Shown here one piece after another: positions 40,640 to 49,194 of a stretch of 64,000 nucleotides of DNA. Within the stretch, counting starts at the first letter, position 1. Each line of letters starts with the position of its first letter. The notes under the pieces were generated by a model. That model searched no databases. It was not told the origin of the DNA and saw only the letters and a list, made by a program, of their open reading frames with translations. The stretch comes from Nannocystis bainbridge (GTDB lineage Bacteria > Myxococcota_A > Polyangia > Nannocystales > Nannocystaceae): contig NZ_JAQNDL010000001.1 in NCBI RefSeq assembly GCF_028368995.1, positions 1,736,001 through 1,800,000 of the forward strand, written 5' to 3'. A program made the translations under genes and the position numbers.

Positions 40640-40643
<4 letters not shown>
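39690..40643 (-). CDS. Stand-alone asparagine-synthetase domain without amidotransferase
   Basis: 317 residues. It holds the ATP-pyrophosphatase core (VALALSGGVDSAALAGLL, LVTGDGADEVFRG and the late RRPKQPRF) but only about 90 residues precede it, with no Cys2 and no GPDG motif. It therefore cannot hydrolyse glutamine alone. It could use ammonia supplied by the neighbouring AsnB, or form an amide bond within or between substrates, as beta-lactam synthetase-like enzymes do. It overlaps the AsnB start by 13 bases and the radical SAM stop by 4, so complex formation is plausible. Confidence 0.85.
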
Positions 40644-41860
<1,217 letters not shown>

Positions 41861-41996
41861 CCCGGGCAGGGTAGCCGGCCGGCCCGCCCCCGCTCAAGGC
41901 CAGCCGCGCCGCGCGGTTCCGCCGCCCGCGACTTCGACGCGCGAGCGTCGCCCGCACGACCTCCCCATTCGTGCGACCCGGGCCAATGACGGGACT

Positions 41997-44666
41997 TCAG
42001 CGCCTTCGCCCCGCGACCTCGGCGACCAGCTCCATCAGCGCCTGGGCGTCGATCGGCTTGCCGATGTGGGCCTGGAACCCGGCCTGCAGCGCCGAGACCC
42101 GGTCCAGCTCGCGCGTGTAGGCCGTGAGCGCGATCGCAGGCAGCGCCCCGCCCTGCTCGCGGGGCCGCGCTCGCAGCGTGCGCATCAGCTGCAGCCCGTC
42201 CTGCTCCGGCATGCCGATGTCCGAGATCATCACCGCGAACCCGCCCGCGGCGGCCGCGGCCAGCGCAGCGGAGGCGGAGGCCACCGCCGTCACCGTCGCG
42301 CCGCCGAGCTCGAGCACCCGCTGCAGCAGCTCGCGCGAGTCGGCCTCGTCCTCGACCAGCAGGCAGCGCAGGCCGGCCAGCGGGCGCGGCGGAGCGGTCT
42401 TCTCGACCTGCGGCAGCGCCTCGCGCGAGCCGGCCGTGGCCAGCGGGAGCTGGACCGTGAACGTCGCCCCGCGCCCCTCGCCCTCGCTCTGGCCGTGGAC
42501 CTGGCCGCCGTGCAGCTCGACCAGCTTGCGCACGATCGCCAGCCCGAGCCCGAGGCCTTGCGAGCGCCGGTTCATGCCCGCGTCGGCCTGGCGGAACGCG
42601 TCGAACAGGAACGGCACGAACGCCGGCGCGAGGCCCTGGCCGGTGTCGCGGACCGTGACCACCGCGTCGTCGCCGACGCGTCGCAGGTCGACGTGGATCG
42701 TCCCGCCCTTGGGCGTGAACTTCACGGCGTTGGTGACCAGGTTGCCGGCGATCTGGCGCAGCCGCGTCTCGTCGCCGAGCACCGGCAGCGGCGCGTCGGC
42801 GAACGTGCGCACGAGCTGCAGCTCCTTGGCGCGGATCGCCAGCGCGGCGGTCTCCAGCGCCGCCCCCACCGCGGCCCGCAGGTCGAGCTCGGCGACCTCG
42901 AGCGTCAGCTTGCCGCTGGCCATGCGCGACACGTCGAGCAGGTCGTCGACGATCTGGGTCTGCAGCTGGGCGTTGCGGGCGATGACCTCGATCACGTGCG
43001 GCACCTGCACCGCCGGCACGAACCCCTCCTGCATCATCTGCGCCCAGCCCGAGATCACGTTGAGCGGCGCCCGCAGCTCGTGGCTGACCGTGGCGATGAA
43101 GTTGTCCTTGGCGCGGTCGGTGTCGAGCAGCCGTTGATTGAGGGTCCGCAGCTCCGAGGCCCGCTGGCGCACCCCACCGAGCAGCACCCGGCGCAGGCTC
43201 GACGCGGCCTCGATGTGCGCCGCCTGCCACGGCAAGCTGCGCCCGCGGACCGTCTCGCGCCACAGCGCGAACGAGCCGCGCGGGCTCAGCCGCGGCGGCC
43301 CGTCGCCGCTCGCCCCGACCGCGGTCTTCGCCGGGCCGCCGGCCCAATCGATGGTCTGCTCGGTCGAGGGGCGGAACCACAGGATGTACTCGCCCAGCGC
43401 CCGCGACACGGCGACTGCCAACAACCCCGCCGGCTGGCCGGCGAATCCGACCGAGCCCGGGAACCGCACCGCCAGCCGATCGGTGACGACCACGTCGTCG
43501 CTCGCCGTGCGCAGCCACGCCACCAGCGCCGCGACCTCGTCCGCGCCCGGGCACTCGCCGACGCAGCGGAAGCCCTCCTCGAGCACCACCGCCGCCCCGG
43601 TCGCCCCGACCAGCTCGAGCAGCGCCGGCGTGCCCAGCCCGTCGAGCATCTCCGCGTGCGTCACCACCGACTGCACGATCGCCGCCTCCTGGACCTGGGC
43701 GCGCCGCGCCTGCTCGGCCTCGTCGGCGCGCTCCAGCACGCTCAATTGCCACGACAGCGCCTGGGCCAGGAATTCGGCGGTCTCGCGGATCTGGAATGGC
43801 ACCACCCGCGGCCCGCTGTAATGATGGCAGGCGATCAGCCCCGCCAGCGCGCCGTCGACCAGCAGCGAGATCGACATCGACGCCGTCACGCCCATGTTGC
43901 GCAGGTACTCGATGTGGATCGGCGACACGCTGCGCAGCACGCCGTGGCTGAGGTCGAGCGGCGCCCCGCTCGCCGGGTCGAGCGGCGGCAGCAGCGGCAC
44001 CGGTCGGTAGTCGACGTCGCCGATCAGCCGCAGCCAGTTGATGGTGTAGAGCCGGCGCGCCTGCGCGGGGATGTCGGAGGCCGGATAGTGCTGCCCGAGG
44101 AACGGCTCGAGGTCGGCGCGCCGGTCCTCGGCCACGACCTCGCCGTTCCACTCGGGGTCGAAGCGATAGACCATCACGCGGTCGAAGCCGGTGATCGCCC
44201 GGACCTCGGCGGCGGCGATCGAAGTCAGCGCGGCGACATCGCGCGCCGCCTGCAGGCGCAGCACGCTGGCGCGCAGCCGCGGATCGAAGGCCGGGGCCGG
44301 GGCGGCGGCCCCAGGGGCGCTCGCGCGCGGCTCGAGCTCGACGACGAGGACGTCGCCCACGCGGTGGAGCACGGCCTCGAAGCTGCGACCGGAGCGCGCC
44401 GTCAGCGGCAGCGGGTTGTGCTCGCGCAGCGCCTCCGAGGCGGCCGCGGCCCGCAGACGGTCCGCGCTGCCCGGCTCGAACAGCGCCAGCGCCGAGGCCC
44501 CGCGCGCCGCCTGGGCCGTCACCGCGAGGTGCTCGCCGACGTTGGCGCTGACCTGCTGGACCACCAGCTCCGCGCCGCGGCAGGCCAGCAGCACGCCGTG
44601 CGGCTGAATCGCCCCCGGGATGTGGATCGGCTCGCTAGCGCAGGTGTCGAGGGTGACCGGCTCCAT
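41997..44666 (-). CDS. bphP: Bacteriophytochrome hybrid histidine kinase
   Basis: 889 residues: PAS (about 1-125), GAF (130-300), PHY (310-480), HisKA, HATPase and a C-terminal receiver. Chromophore features are complete: Cys9 for biliverdin attachment (TLDTC, before IHIPGAIQPHG), YPASDIPAQARRLY, SPIHIEYLRNMGV, IACHHYSG and the PHY tongue motif PRGSF. Kinase His529 in SHELRAPLN; receiver Asp816 in MISDIGMPEQDG. It is a red/far-red light sensor kinase. Heme oxygenase lies 7 bases upstream in the same operon and supplies biliverdin. The next gene downstream is the radical SAM gene, 136 bases away. Confidence 0.96.
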   Translation of the reverse strand: MEPVTLDTCASEPIHIPGAIQPHGVLLACRGAELVVQQVSANVGEHLAVTAQAARGASALALFEPGSADRLRAAAASEALREHNPLPLTARSGRSFEAVLHRVGDVLVVELEPRASAPGAAAPAPAFDPRLRASVLRLQAARDVAALTSIAAAEVRAITGFDRVMVYRFDPEWNGEVVAEDRRADLEPFLGQHYPASDIPAQARRLYTINWLRLIGDVDYRPVPLLPPLDPASGAPLDLSHGVLRSVSPIHIEYLRNMGVTASMSISLLVDGALAGLIACHHYSGPRVVPFQIRETAEFLAQALSWQLSVLERADEAEQARRAQVQEAAIVQSVVTHAEMLDGLGTPALLELVGATGAAVVLEEGFRCVGECPGADEVAALVAWLRTASDDVVVTDRLAVRFPGSVGFAGQPAGLLAVAVSRALGEYILWFRPSTEQTIDWAGGPAKTAVGASGDGPPRLSPRGSFALWRETVRGRSLPWQAAHIEAASSLRRVLLGGVRQRASELRTLNQRLLDTDRAKDNFIATVSHELRAPLNVISGWAQMMQEGFVPAVQVPHVIEVIARNAQLQTQIVDDLLDVSRMASGKLTLEVAELDLRAAVGAALETAALAIRAKELQLVRTFADAPLPVLGDETRLRQIAGNLVTNAVKFTPKGGTIHVDLRRVGDDAVVTVRDTGQGLAPAFVPFLFDAFRQADAGMNRRSQGLGLGLAIVRKLVELHGGQVHGQSEGEGRGATFTVQLPLATAGSREALPQVEKTAPPRPLAGLRCLLVEDEADSRELLQRVLELGGATVTAVASASAALAAAAAGGFAVMISDIGMPEQDGLQLMRTLRARPREQGGALPAIALTAYTRELDRVSALQAGFQAHIGKPIDAQALMELVAEVAGRRR

Positions 44667-44673
44667 GCGCGCG

Positions 44674-45234
44674 CTAGCGTATCGCTCCCGCTGCCGTGAA
44701 TGCAGCGGTAAAGCGCGCGAACGCGGCGGCGGCAGCGCGGCACACGGCCACGACTTGCGCTTCGCTCAGCGCCTCGTCGTGCTCCGCGAGCCCGACGAGG
44801 AAGGCCTTCCAGGCCGCCGCGGTGCCCTCGCCGCGCAACCGCAAGTATCGCGTGGGCGCCGCCGGCCCGAGCGCGGCCTCCACCTCGCGCGCCAGCACCA
44901 TCCCGCCGAGCGTCGAGCCGGCGAGCACGTAGCTCCAACCGAGAGCCTGCTCGCGGGTGGCGTCGATCGGCGCCGCGTCGTCTTCGGCCCCCGCGACAGC
45001 ACCGAGCGCGGCGAGGTCGGCGAGCAGGCACTCGCGCCGCGTCGGCTCGCCCGGCGCCGGGAACCACGCCAGCATCGCCGCCTCGAGCGGCGCCACCGCG
45101 GCCAGGCTGCCGCGCAGGAACGCGACGTAGCGATCGCGGGTGATCGCGCTGGCCGACATGGCCAGGGCAGCGTCGAGCTGCCGGTGATGTTCGTGCGTCT
45201 CGCTGCGCAGCGCGGTCAGGAGTCGTCCGGGCAA
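44674..45234 (-). CDS. bphO: Heme oxygenase (biliverdin-producing)
   Basis: 186 residues, matching BphO/HemO-type heme oxygenases. The proximal His is likely His17 in LRSETHEHHRQLD, and the distal helix has the Gly-rich GWSYVLAGSTLGGMVLAREV. It opens heme to biliverdin, the chromophore of the phytochrome encoded 7 bases downstream. The only usable start is TTG at 45234 because a stop codon lies two codons upstream and the His-bearing helix begins at once; weak initiation could keep enzyme levels low. Confidence 0.93.
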   Translation of the reverse strand: MPGRLLTALRSETHEHHRQLDAALAMSASAITRDRYVAFLRGSLAAVAPLEAAMLAWFPAPGEPTRRECLLADLAALGAVAGAEDDAAPIDATREQALGWSYVLAGSTLGGMVLAREVEAALGPAAPTRYLRLRGEGTAAAWKAFLVGLAEHDEALSEAQVVAVCRAAAAAFARFTAAFTAAGAIR

Positions 45235-45440
45235 GCGCTATCACCCTACCACGACCGATCCGTCGGCCATCGATCGCCGATCGCCGACCTCGCGCGGTTT
45301 CACACGCCTCCACCACGCAGCAGCGACGTCGCCCTTTCACGCGCGCCGCCTCGTGACCCGCGCGCCGCGAAGCCGCCGACCGTCTCTGATAGAGTGGCTC
45401 TCTGCGCCCGCGTGAGCGCGCCGCCGAGGACCGCCGCAGC

Positions 45441-46463
45441 ATGCCCGACGCCGCACGAATTGGTGATATGCACGCCTGCCCCAAGGTCGAGCCCGGGCCC
45501 GTCCCGCACGTCGGCGGACCGATCCTCAGCGGCAGCGCCAACGTCATCATCGGCTACTCGCCGGCCGCCCGGGTCGGCGACAGCATCGTCTGCTTCCCCG
45601 TCGGTCCGGCCGACAGCGTCCAGGACGGCTCGCCGACGGTGCTCATCAATTTCCGCGACGCCGCGCGCAAGACCGACCCCTCGTCCCACGGCGGCCAGGT
45701 CACCGCCGGCTGTCCCACGGTCATCATCGGTGGTTCACCGCAGAGCATGGCCATGTTCACCGCGGCTCGCCGCGCCACCCCGTTCTGTGAGGAGTGCGAG
45801 CGGCGGCGGCGCGAGATGGACGACCGCGACGACTCGGCCGAGATCGAGACCGACACCGTCACCCTCGTCGACGACGAGCCCCCGGTCGGCGCGCTCCTCG
45901 GCGCTGCCCTGTCCGCCGCCGACGGCTTCACCCCGCAGGAGCTCGCCGTTCAGCCCGATCAGGCCGACGGCCTCGACGACCTGCGCCGGTCCGCCCGCTA
46001 CGCCGTCGCCTATCAGTTCTACGCCGCGCACGGCGGCGACAAGCTCAAGCCGAGCCGGATCTGGTCGCACATCGGCGGCATCGACATCTCGCAGCCCGTC
46101 GAGGTCGTCGACATCGCCGGTCGCACCCTCTACCAGCGCGGGGTCCCCGGCGCCGGCACCGGCCAGTACTTCGCGCTCGACCCCGCCGTCGCGCCCGAGC
46201 AGCTCGGCGTCTCGGAGCAGGTCTACCCGCTCGTCGACGGTGAGCCCACCCCGCCACCTGTCCCACGGGACAGGCGCGTGATCGCCTTCGACGACGAGGT
46301 CCCCGCGCTCGGCCTCAAGAGCACCGCCGCCGCGATCACCGACACCTGGTCGATGCCGCCGACGATCGACGACCCCGGCCAGATCGTCCCCTGCGACGGG
46401 GGCGGCACCCAGCTCATGGTCCCCAAGGTCTTCCACGCCGGCGCCAGCCTGGTGCTCCCGTAG
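45441..46463 (+). CDS. T6SS PAAR-domain effector with Tse6-like toxin domain
   Basis: 340 residues. The N-terminal PAAR domain (1-100: ARIGDMHACPKV, GPILSGSANVIIG, GGQVTAGCPTVIIGG) sharpens the VgrG spike. A polar linker carries CEEC. The C-terminal domain (about 180-340: YQFYAAHGGDKLKPSRIWSH, IGGIDISQPVEVV, YQRGVPGAGTGQYFAL, LKSTAAAITDTWS, CDGGGTQLMVP) resembles the Tse6/polymorphic-toxin-46 class, where Tse6 destroys NAD(P)+. It lacks the membrane segments of Tse6. The neighbouring gene encodes a Tsi6-like domain, which supports the match. Family assignment is from memory of motifs, not a search. Divergent from bphO. Confidence 0.8.
   Translation: MPDAARIGDMHACPKVEPGPVPHVGGPILSGSANVIIGYSPAARVGDSIVCFPVGPADSVQDGSPTVLINFRDAARKTDPSSHGGQVTAGCPTVIIGGSPQSMAMFTAARRATPFCEECERRRREMDDRDDSAEIETDTVTLVDDEPPVGALLGAALSAADGFTPQELAVQPDQADGLDDLRRSARYAVAYQFYAAHGGDKLKPSRIWSHIGGIDISQPVEVVDIAGRTLYQRGVPGAGTGQYFALDPAVAPEQLGVSEQVYPLVDGEPTPPPVPRDRRVIAFDDEVPALGLKSTAAAITDTWSMPPTIDDPGQIVPCDGGGTQLMVPKVFHAGASLVLP
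46258..46273. repeat. Dispersed 16-bp palindrome, copy 8 (in gene)
   Basis: CTGTCCC-AC-GGGACAG, perfect 7-bp arms, inside the toxin gene where it encodes PVPRDR in a loop-like Pro-rich segment. Confidence 0.55.
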
Positions 46464-46473
46464 GATCCTCGCC

Positions 46474-47589
46474 ATGGCCGACACGATGCGGATCCTGTCG
46501 CGCGACGCCTTCGCCGAGGTATTGCGCGAGGCCCAGCAGCGCGCCCGCGAGCTCGACCCCTCGCGCTGGCCGCTGCTGCGCCAGGTCGACGCGCAGCTCG
46601 AGTTCATGGCCCGCACCACCGCCGACGGCCGCGTGCCGTACCCCGAGGAGCGCGCGCGCACGACCGTCGGCCCGCTCGCCGCGCGGGAGCTCGAGTCGAT
46701 CGACCCCGAGTTCGCCGACCAGCTCGAGGAGCTCGACTACACCTTCCACCGCTACCCGCTGCTGCCGAAGGGCCCGCCGCTGCGGCGCCGCGGCATCTTG
46801 CAGGTGTGGACCGGCCGCGACGCGTTCCGCAAGTTGATCCTCGAGCACGGCGAGCCGCGCACCGTCGGCACCGCGCGCGCCGATTTCGTGGTCCACGCCG
46901 ACGCCGCCGGCTCGCCGCAATTCCAGATCGTGTGGGACGGCGTCTGCGCCCACGTGCGGGCCCACGACCCGCACCAGCTCACGATCGACGGCGCGCCCGG
47001 GTGGTACGGCGAGCTGGCCAACCGCGGGTGGGTCAAGGCCGGCGCCACCACCTTCCGCTTCCTCGTCGAGGACCGCACCCCGCCGCGCTCGCCCGCCGCG
47101 CCCACGCCCGCCAGCGCCGCCGCGCTCGAACAGCTGCGCCGCCGTCGCGACGCCGGCGACCTCTACGCCGTCATCGACGCCGCTCGCTCCGACCGCGCCC
47201 TCGTGCTGCTCGACGAGAGCGTCGACCCCCACGCCTCGCTCTACGACGGCGAACCGGGCCGCGCCCTCGACGACGTCGCCCCCTACCTCGTCCAGTTCCG
47301 CCGCGACTCCGGCCTGCTCGATCGCCTCGTCACCGAGGGCTGGGGCGACGCCTGGGGCATCTTCCTCGAGAGCAGCGCCGAGTTCGAGGCCGTGCGCCGC
47401 CACCTGCGCCAGTTCCTGGTCGTCAAGGGCGAGGGTCAGTCACGCCGCTTGTTCTTCCGCTTCTACGACCCGAGAGTCATGCGCACCACCGCCGAGGTCC
47501 TCACCGCCGAGCAGCGCGCCGAGCTGCTGCAGGACCTCGGCTGCATCCTCTACGAGGACGAAGACGGCGGCCTCCGCGAGCTGCGCTGA
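46474..47589 (+). CDS. Tsi6-like immunity, FHA-like and DUF4123 adaptor fusion
   Basis: 371 residues, 10 bases after the effector. Residues about 5-90 resemble the immunity protein Tsi6 (LRQVDAQLEFMARTT, TVGPLAARELESIDPEFADQ). About 95-195 look like an FHA domain (RTVGTARADFVVHAD, LANRGWVKAGATTFRFLV). From about 215 comes a DUF4123 adaptor (LYAVIDAARSDRALVLLDE, GRALDDVAPYLVQF, WGIFLESSAEFEAVRRHLRQ, LFFRFYDPRVM), the Tap/TEC family that loads effectors onto VgrG. So one protein may both neutralise and load the upstream toxin. The DUF4123 call is firm, the immunity call good, the FHA call moderate. Confidence 0.8.
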   Translation: MADTMRILSRDAFAEVLREAQQRARELDPSRWPLLRQVDAQLEFMARTTADGRVPYPEERARTTVGPLAARELESIDPEFADQLEELDYTFHRYPLLPKGPPLRRRGILQVWTGRDAFRKLILEHGEPRTVGTARADFVVHADAAGSPQFQIVWDGVCAHVRAHDPHQLTIDGAPGWYGELANRGWVKAGATTFRFLVEDRTPPRSPAAPTPASAAALEQLRRRRDAGDLYAVIDAARSDRALVLLDESVDPHASLYDGEPGRALDDVAPYLVQFRRDSGLLDRLVTEGWGDAWGIFLESSAEFEAVRRHLRQFLVVKGEGQSRRLFFRFYDPRVMRTTAEVLTAEQRAELLQDLGCILYEDEDGGLRELR

Positions 47590-47598
47590 CCGCCGCGC

Positions 47599-48399
47599 TC
47601 ACTTCGGGCGGTTGGTGCACTCGGCCACCTTGAACACGACCTTGGTCGTGTTGAAGTGCGTCTTCCGGCTCTCTCTCGAATCGGTGTAGTAGTTGACGAC
47701 GTCGGTGATAGCGTCGACGTGCGCGCCGGTGTCGCCGAGGTCGGACTTCTCGTTGAGCTTCTTCCAGCGCCAGTACGCCATCGCCGACAGCATCCCGCCC
47801 TTTGGCTCGAGCGTCTGCTCGACGTTCGCCACGATGTCGAGCCCGTTGCCGGGGTAGCGGGCGTTCATCTGGTTCTGCACGTTCTGATAGATCTCCTTGC
47901 CCGTGATCTGGATGTACCCGCGCCCGCGGTACAGCCAGCCCTCCCCGCTCTCGATGCTGCCGTTGCCGTTGCGCTTGCCGTAGGCCCGGTTGGCGATCGC
48001 CTCCTGGTCGGCGGGGTGATCGTCGTTCCTGCCGTACAGCGCCGCCTCCGCCGGGTTGTCGCGGAAGTAATTGAACTTCTCCTTCAGCACCGACTCCTTG
48101 TAGTTCAGGTTCTCCGTCAGCGCGTTGATCGACGCCCCGACCTCTTGCCGGATCTGGGCGAAGAAGTGGGCCTTGCGCAGGCAGCGGTTGAGCTCGAACT
48201 TCTCGAACGCGCTGTTGAAGGCGTCCATCACCGCGGTGATCTTGGCCGACGAGGCGCTGGGGAAGATCGCCGTCATCTGCTCCTGCGTCACCTTCGCGCA
48301 GCAGCGCGGGCAATCGCCCACGCACGCGCCGACCGGCGAGTTGACCGGGCTCGCGCCGGACCCCGTGTTGAGATCGCTAAGTCCCTGCCGGTGCGCCAT
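47599..48399 (-). CDS. GH19-type lysozyme/chitinase, likely T6SS cargo
   Basis: 266 residues. The GH19/endolysin fold is shown by RKAHFFAQIRQEVGA (with the likely catalytic Glu), NALTENLNYKESVLK, LYRGRGYIQITGK and AMAYWRWKKLNE. Such enzymes cleave peptidoglycan or chitin. A Cys-rich N-terminal segment (CVGDCPRCC) of about 40 residues precedes it and may bind metal or dock to the spike; no secretion signal is present. The gene is third in the vgrG operon, with its ribosome site AGGAG inside the end of the upstream gene, so it is probably an antibacterial effector. No immunity gene is obvious next to it. Confidence 0.85.
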   Translation of the reverse strand: MAHRQGLSDLNTGSGASPVNSPVGACVGDCPRCCAKVTQEQMTAIFPSASSAKITAVMDAFNSAFEKFELNRCLRKAHFFAQIRQEVGASINALTENLNYKESVLKEKFNYFRDNPAEAALYGRNDDHPADQEAIANRAYGKRNGNGSIESGEGWLYRGRGYIQITGKEIYQNVQNQMNARYPGNGLDIVANVEQTLEPKGGMLSAMAYWRWKKLNEKSDLGDTGAHVDAITDVVNYYTDSRESRKTHFNTTKVVFKVAECTNRPK

Positions 48400-48401
48400 G
48401 C

Positions 48402-49172
48402 TCAGCTCCTCCTCGGCAGGTCACCCAGCACGTGCTTCAGCCAGGTGACCGCCTTCTTCTCGAGCCGGACCGGCCACCTCGCCGGCTCTGGCGCCAGGCC
48501 GTCGCGGATGGTGTTGGCGATCCACGGATACAGCGGATCGTCGGCGCAGCCGTGGCCGAACGCGAACATCAGCACGCTCATCAGCGCCTCGCCGCGGGCG
48601 CTCGGCGACTTGAGGCCACGCGCCGCCTCGACCCCTTCGGCGATCAGGCTCGTCAGCGCCTGCTCCCCGATGTAAGCCGCCTTCTCCGGGTACACCGCCG
48701 CAAACTGGCGCGCCAGCTCGCCGACGATCTGCGCCGGCGGGTACTCGAGCGGCTGCTCCGCAAATTGCAGGATCCGCCGCAGCGCCGCGAACGTGAAGTC
48801 GTCGTCCGGCCCGGCCACCTGCCGCCGGTACTCCGTCACCCGGTCATGGATGCGCCCGGCTCGCTGCATCTGCGGATCGTCGGTCGCCGTCGTCAGCAGC
48901 TCGTGAAACCACGGGTACTGCGGATCGGTGTCGAAGCGGCTGCCGAACAGCAGCATCAATTCGAGGTACATGCGCACCGGCCCGCGCAGGTCGAAGCCGT
49001 GGCGCTCGGCCGCCTGCATGCCCTGCTGCACGACCACCAGCATCTGCGCCTCGCCCAGCGTCTTGAACAGCGGCGGCGAGAAGGCGGCCAGGTGGGCCAC
49101 CATCTCGATCTCGAAGGCGCGCCGCGGCGGCTCGCGGAAGCGCGCCAGTTGGTCCTTGCCGATCGTCAGCAT
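48402..49172 (-). CDS. VgrG-associated protein of unknown function (256 aa)
   Basis: A soluble helical protein beginning MLTIGKDQLARFREPPRRAF, EIEMVAHLAAFSPPLFKTLG and VQQGMQAAERHGFDLRGPV, a pattern I recall from small proteins encoded next to VgrG and lysozyme-type effectors in several Gram-negatives. The C-terminal half repeats similar sequence features (WFHELLTTA against WIANTIRDG), suggesting an internal duplication. No enzyme motif. Between vgrG and the GH19 gene it may be a chaperone, adaptor or immunity factor. Confidence 0.6.
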   Translation of the reverse strand: MLTIGKDQLARFREPPRRAFEIEMVAHLAAFSPPLFKTLGEAQMLVVVQQGMQAAERHGFDLRGPVRMYLELMLLFGSRFDTDPQYPWFHELLTTATDDPQMQRAGRIHDRVTEYRRQVAGPDDDFTFAALRRILQFAEQPLEYPPAQIVGELARQFAAVYPEKAAYIGEQALTSLIAEGVEAARGLKSPSARGEALMSVLMFAFGHGCADDPLYPWIANTIRDGLAPEPARWPVRLEKKAVTWLKHVLGDLPRRS

Positions 49173-49194
49173 CGTGTCCGTCCCTGACGCTGGC

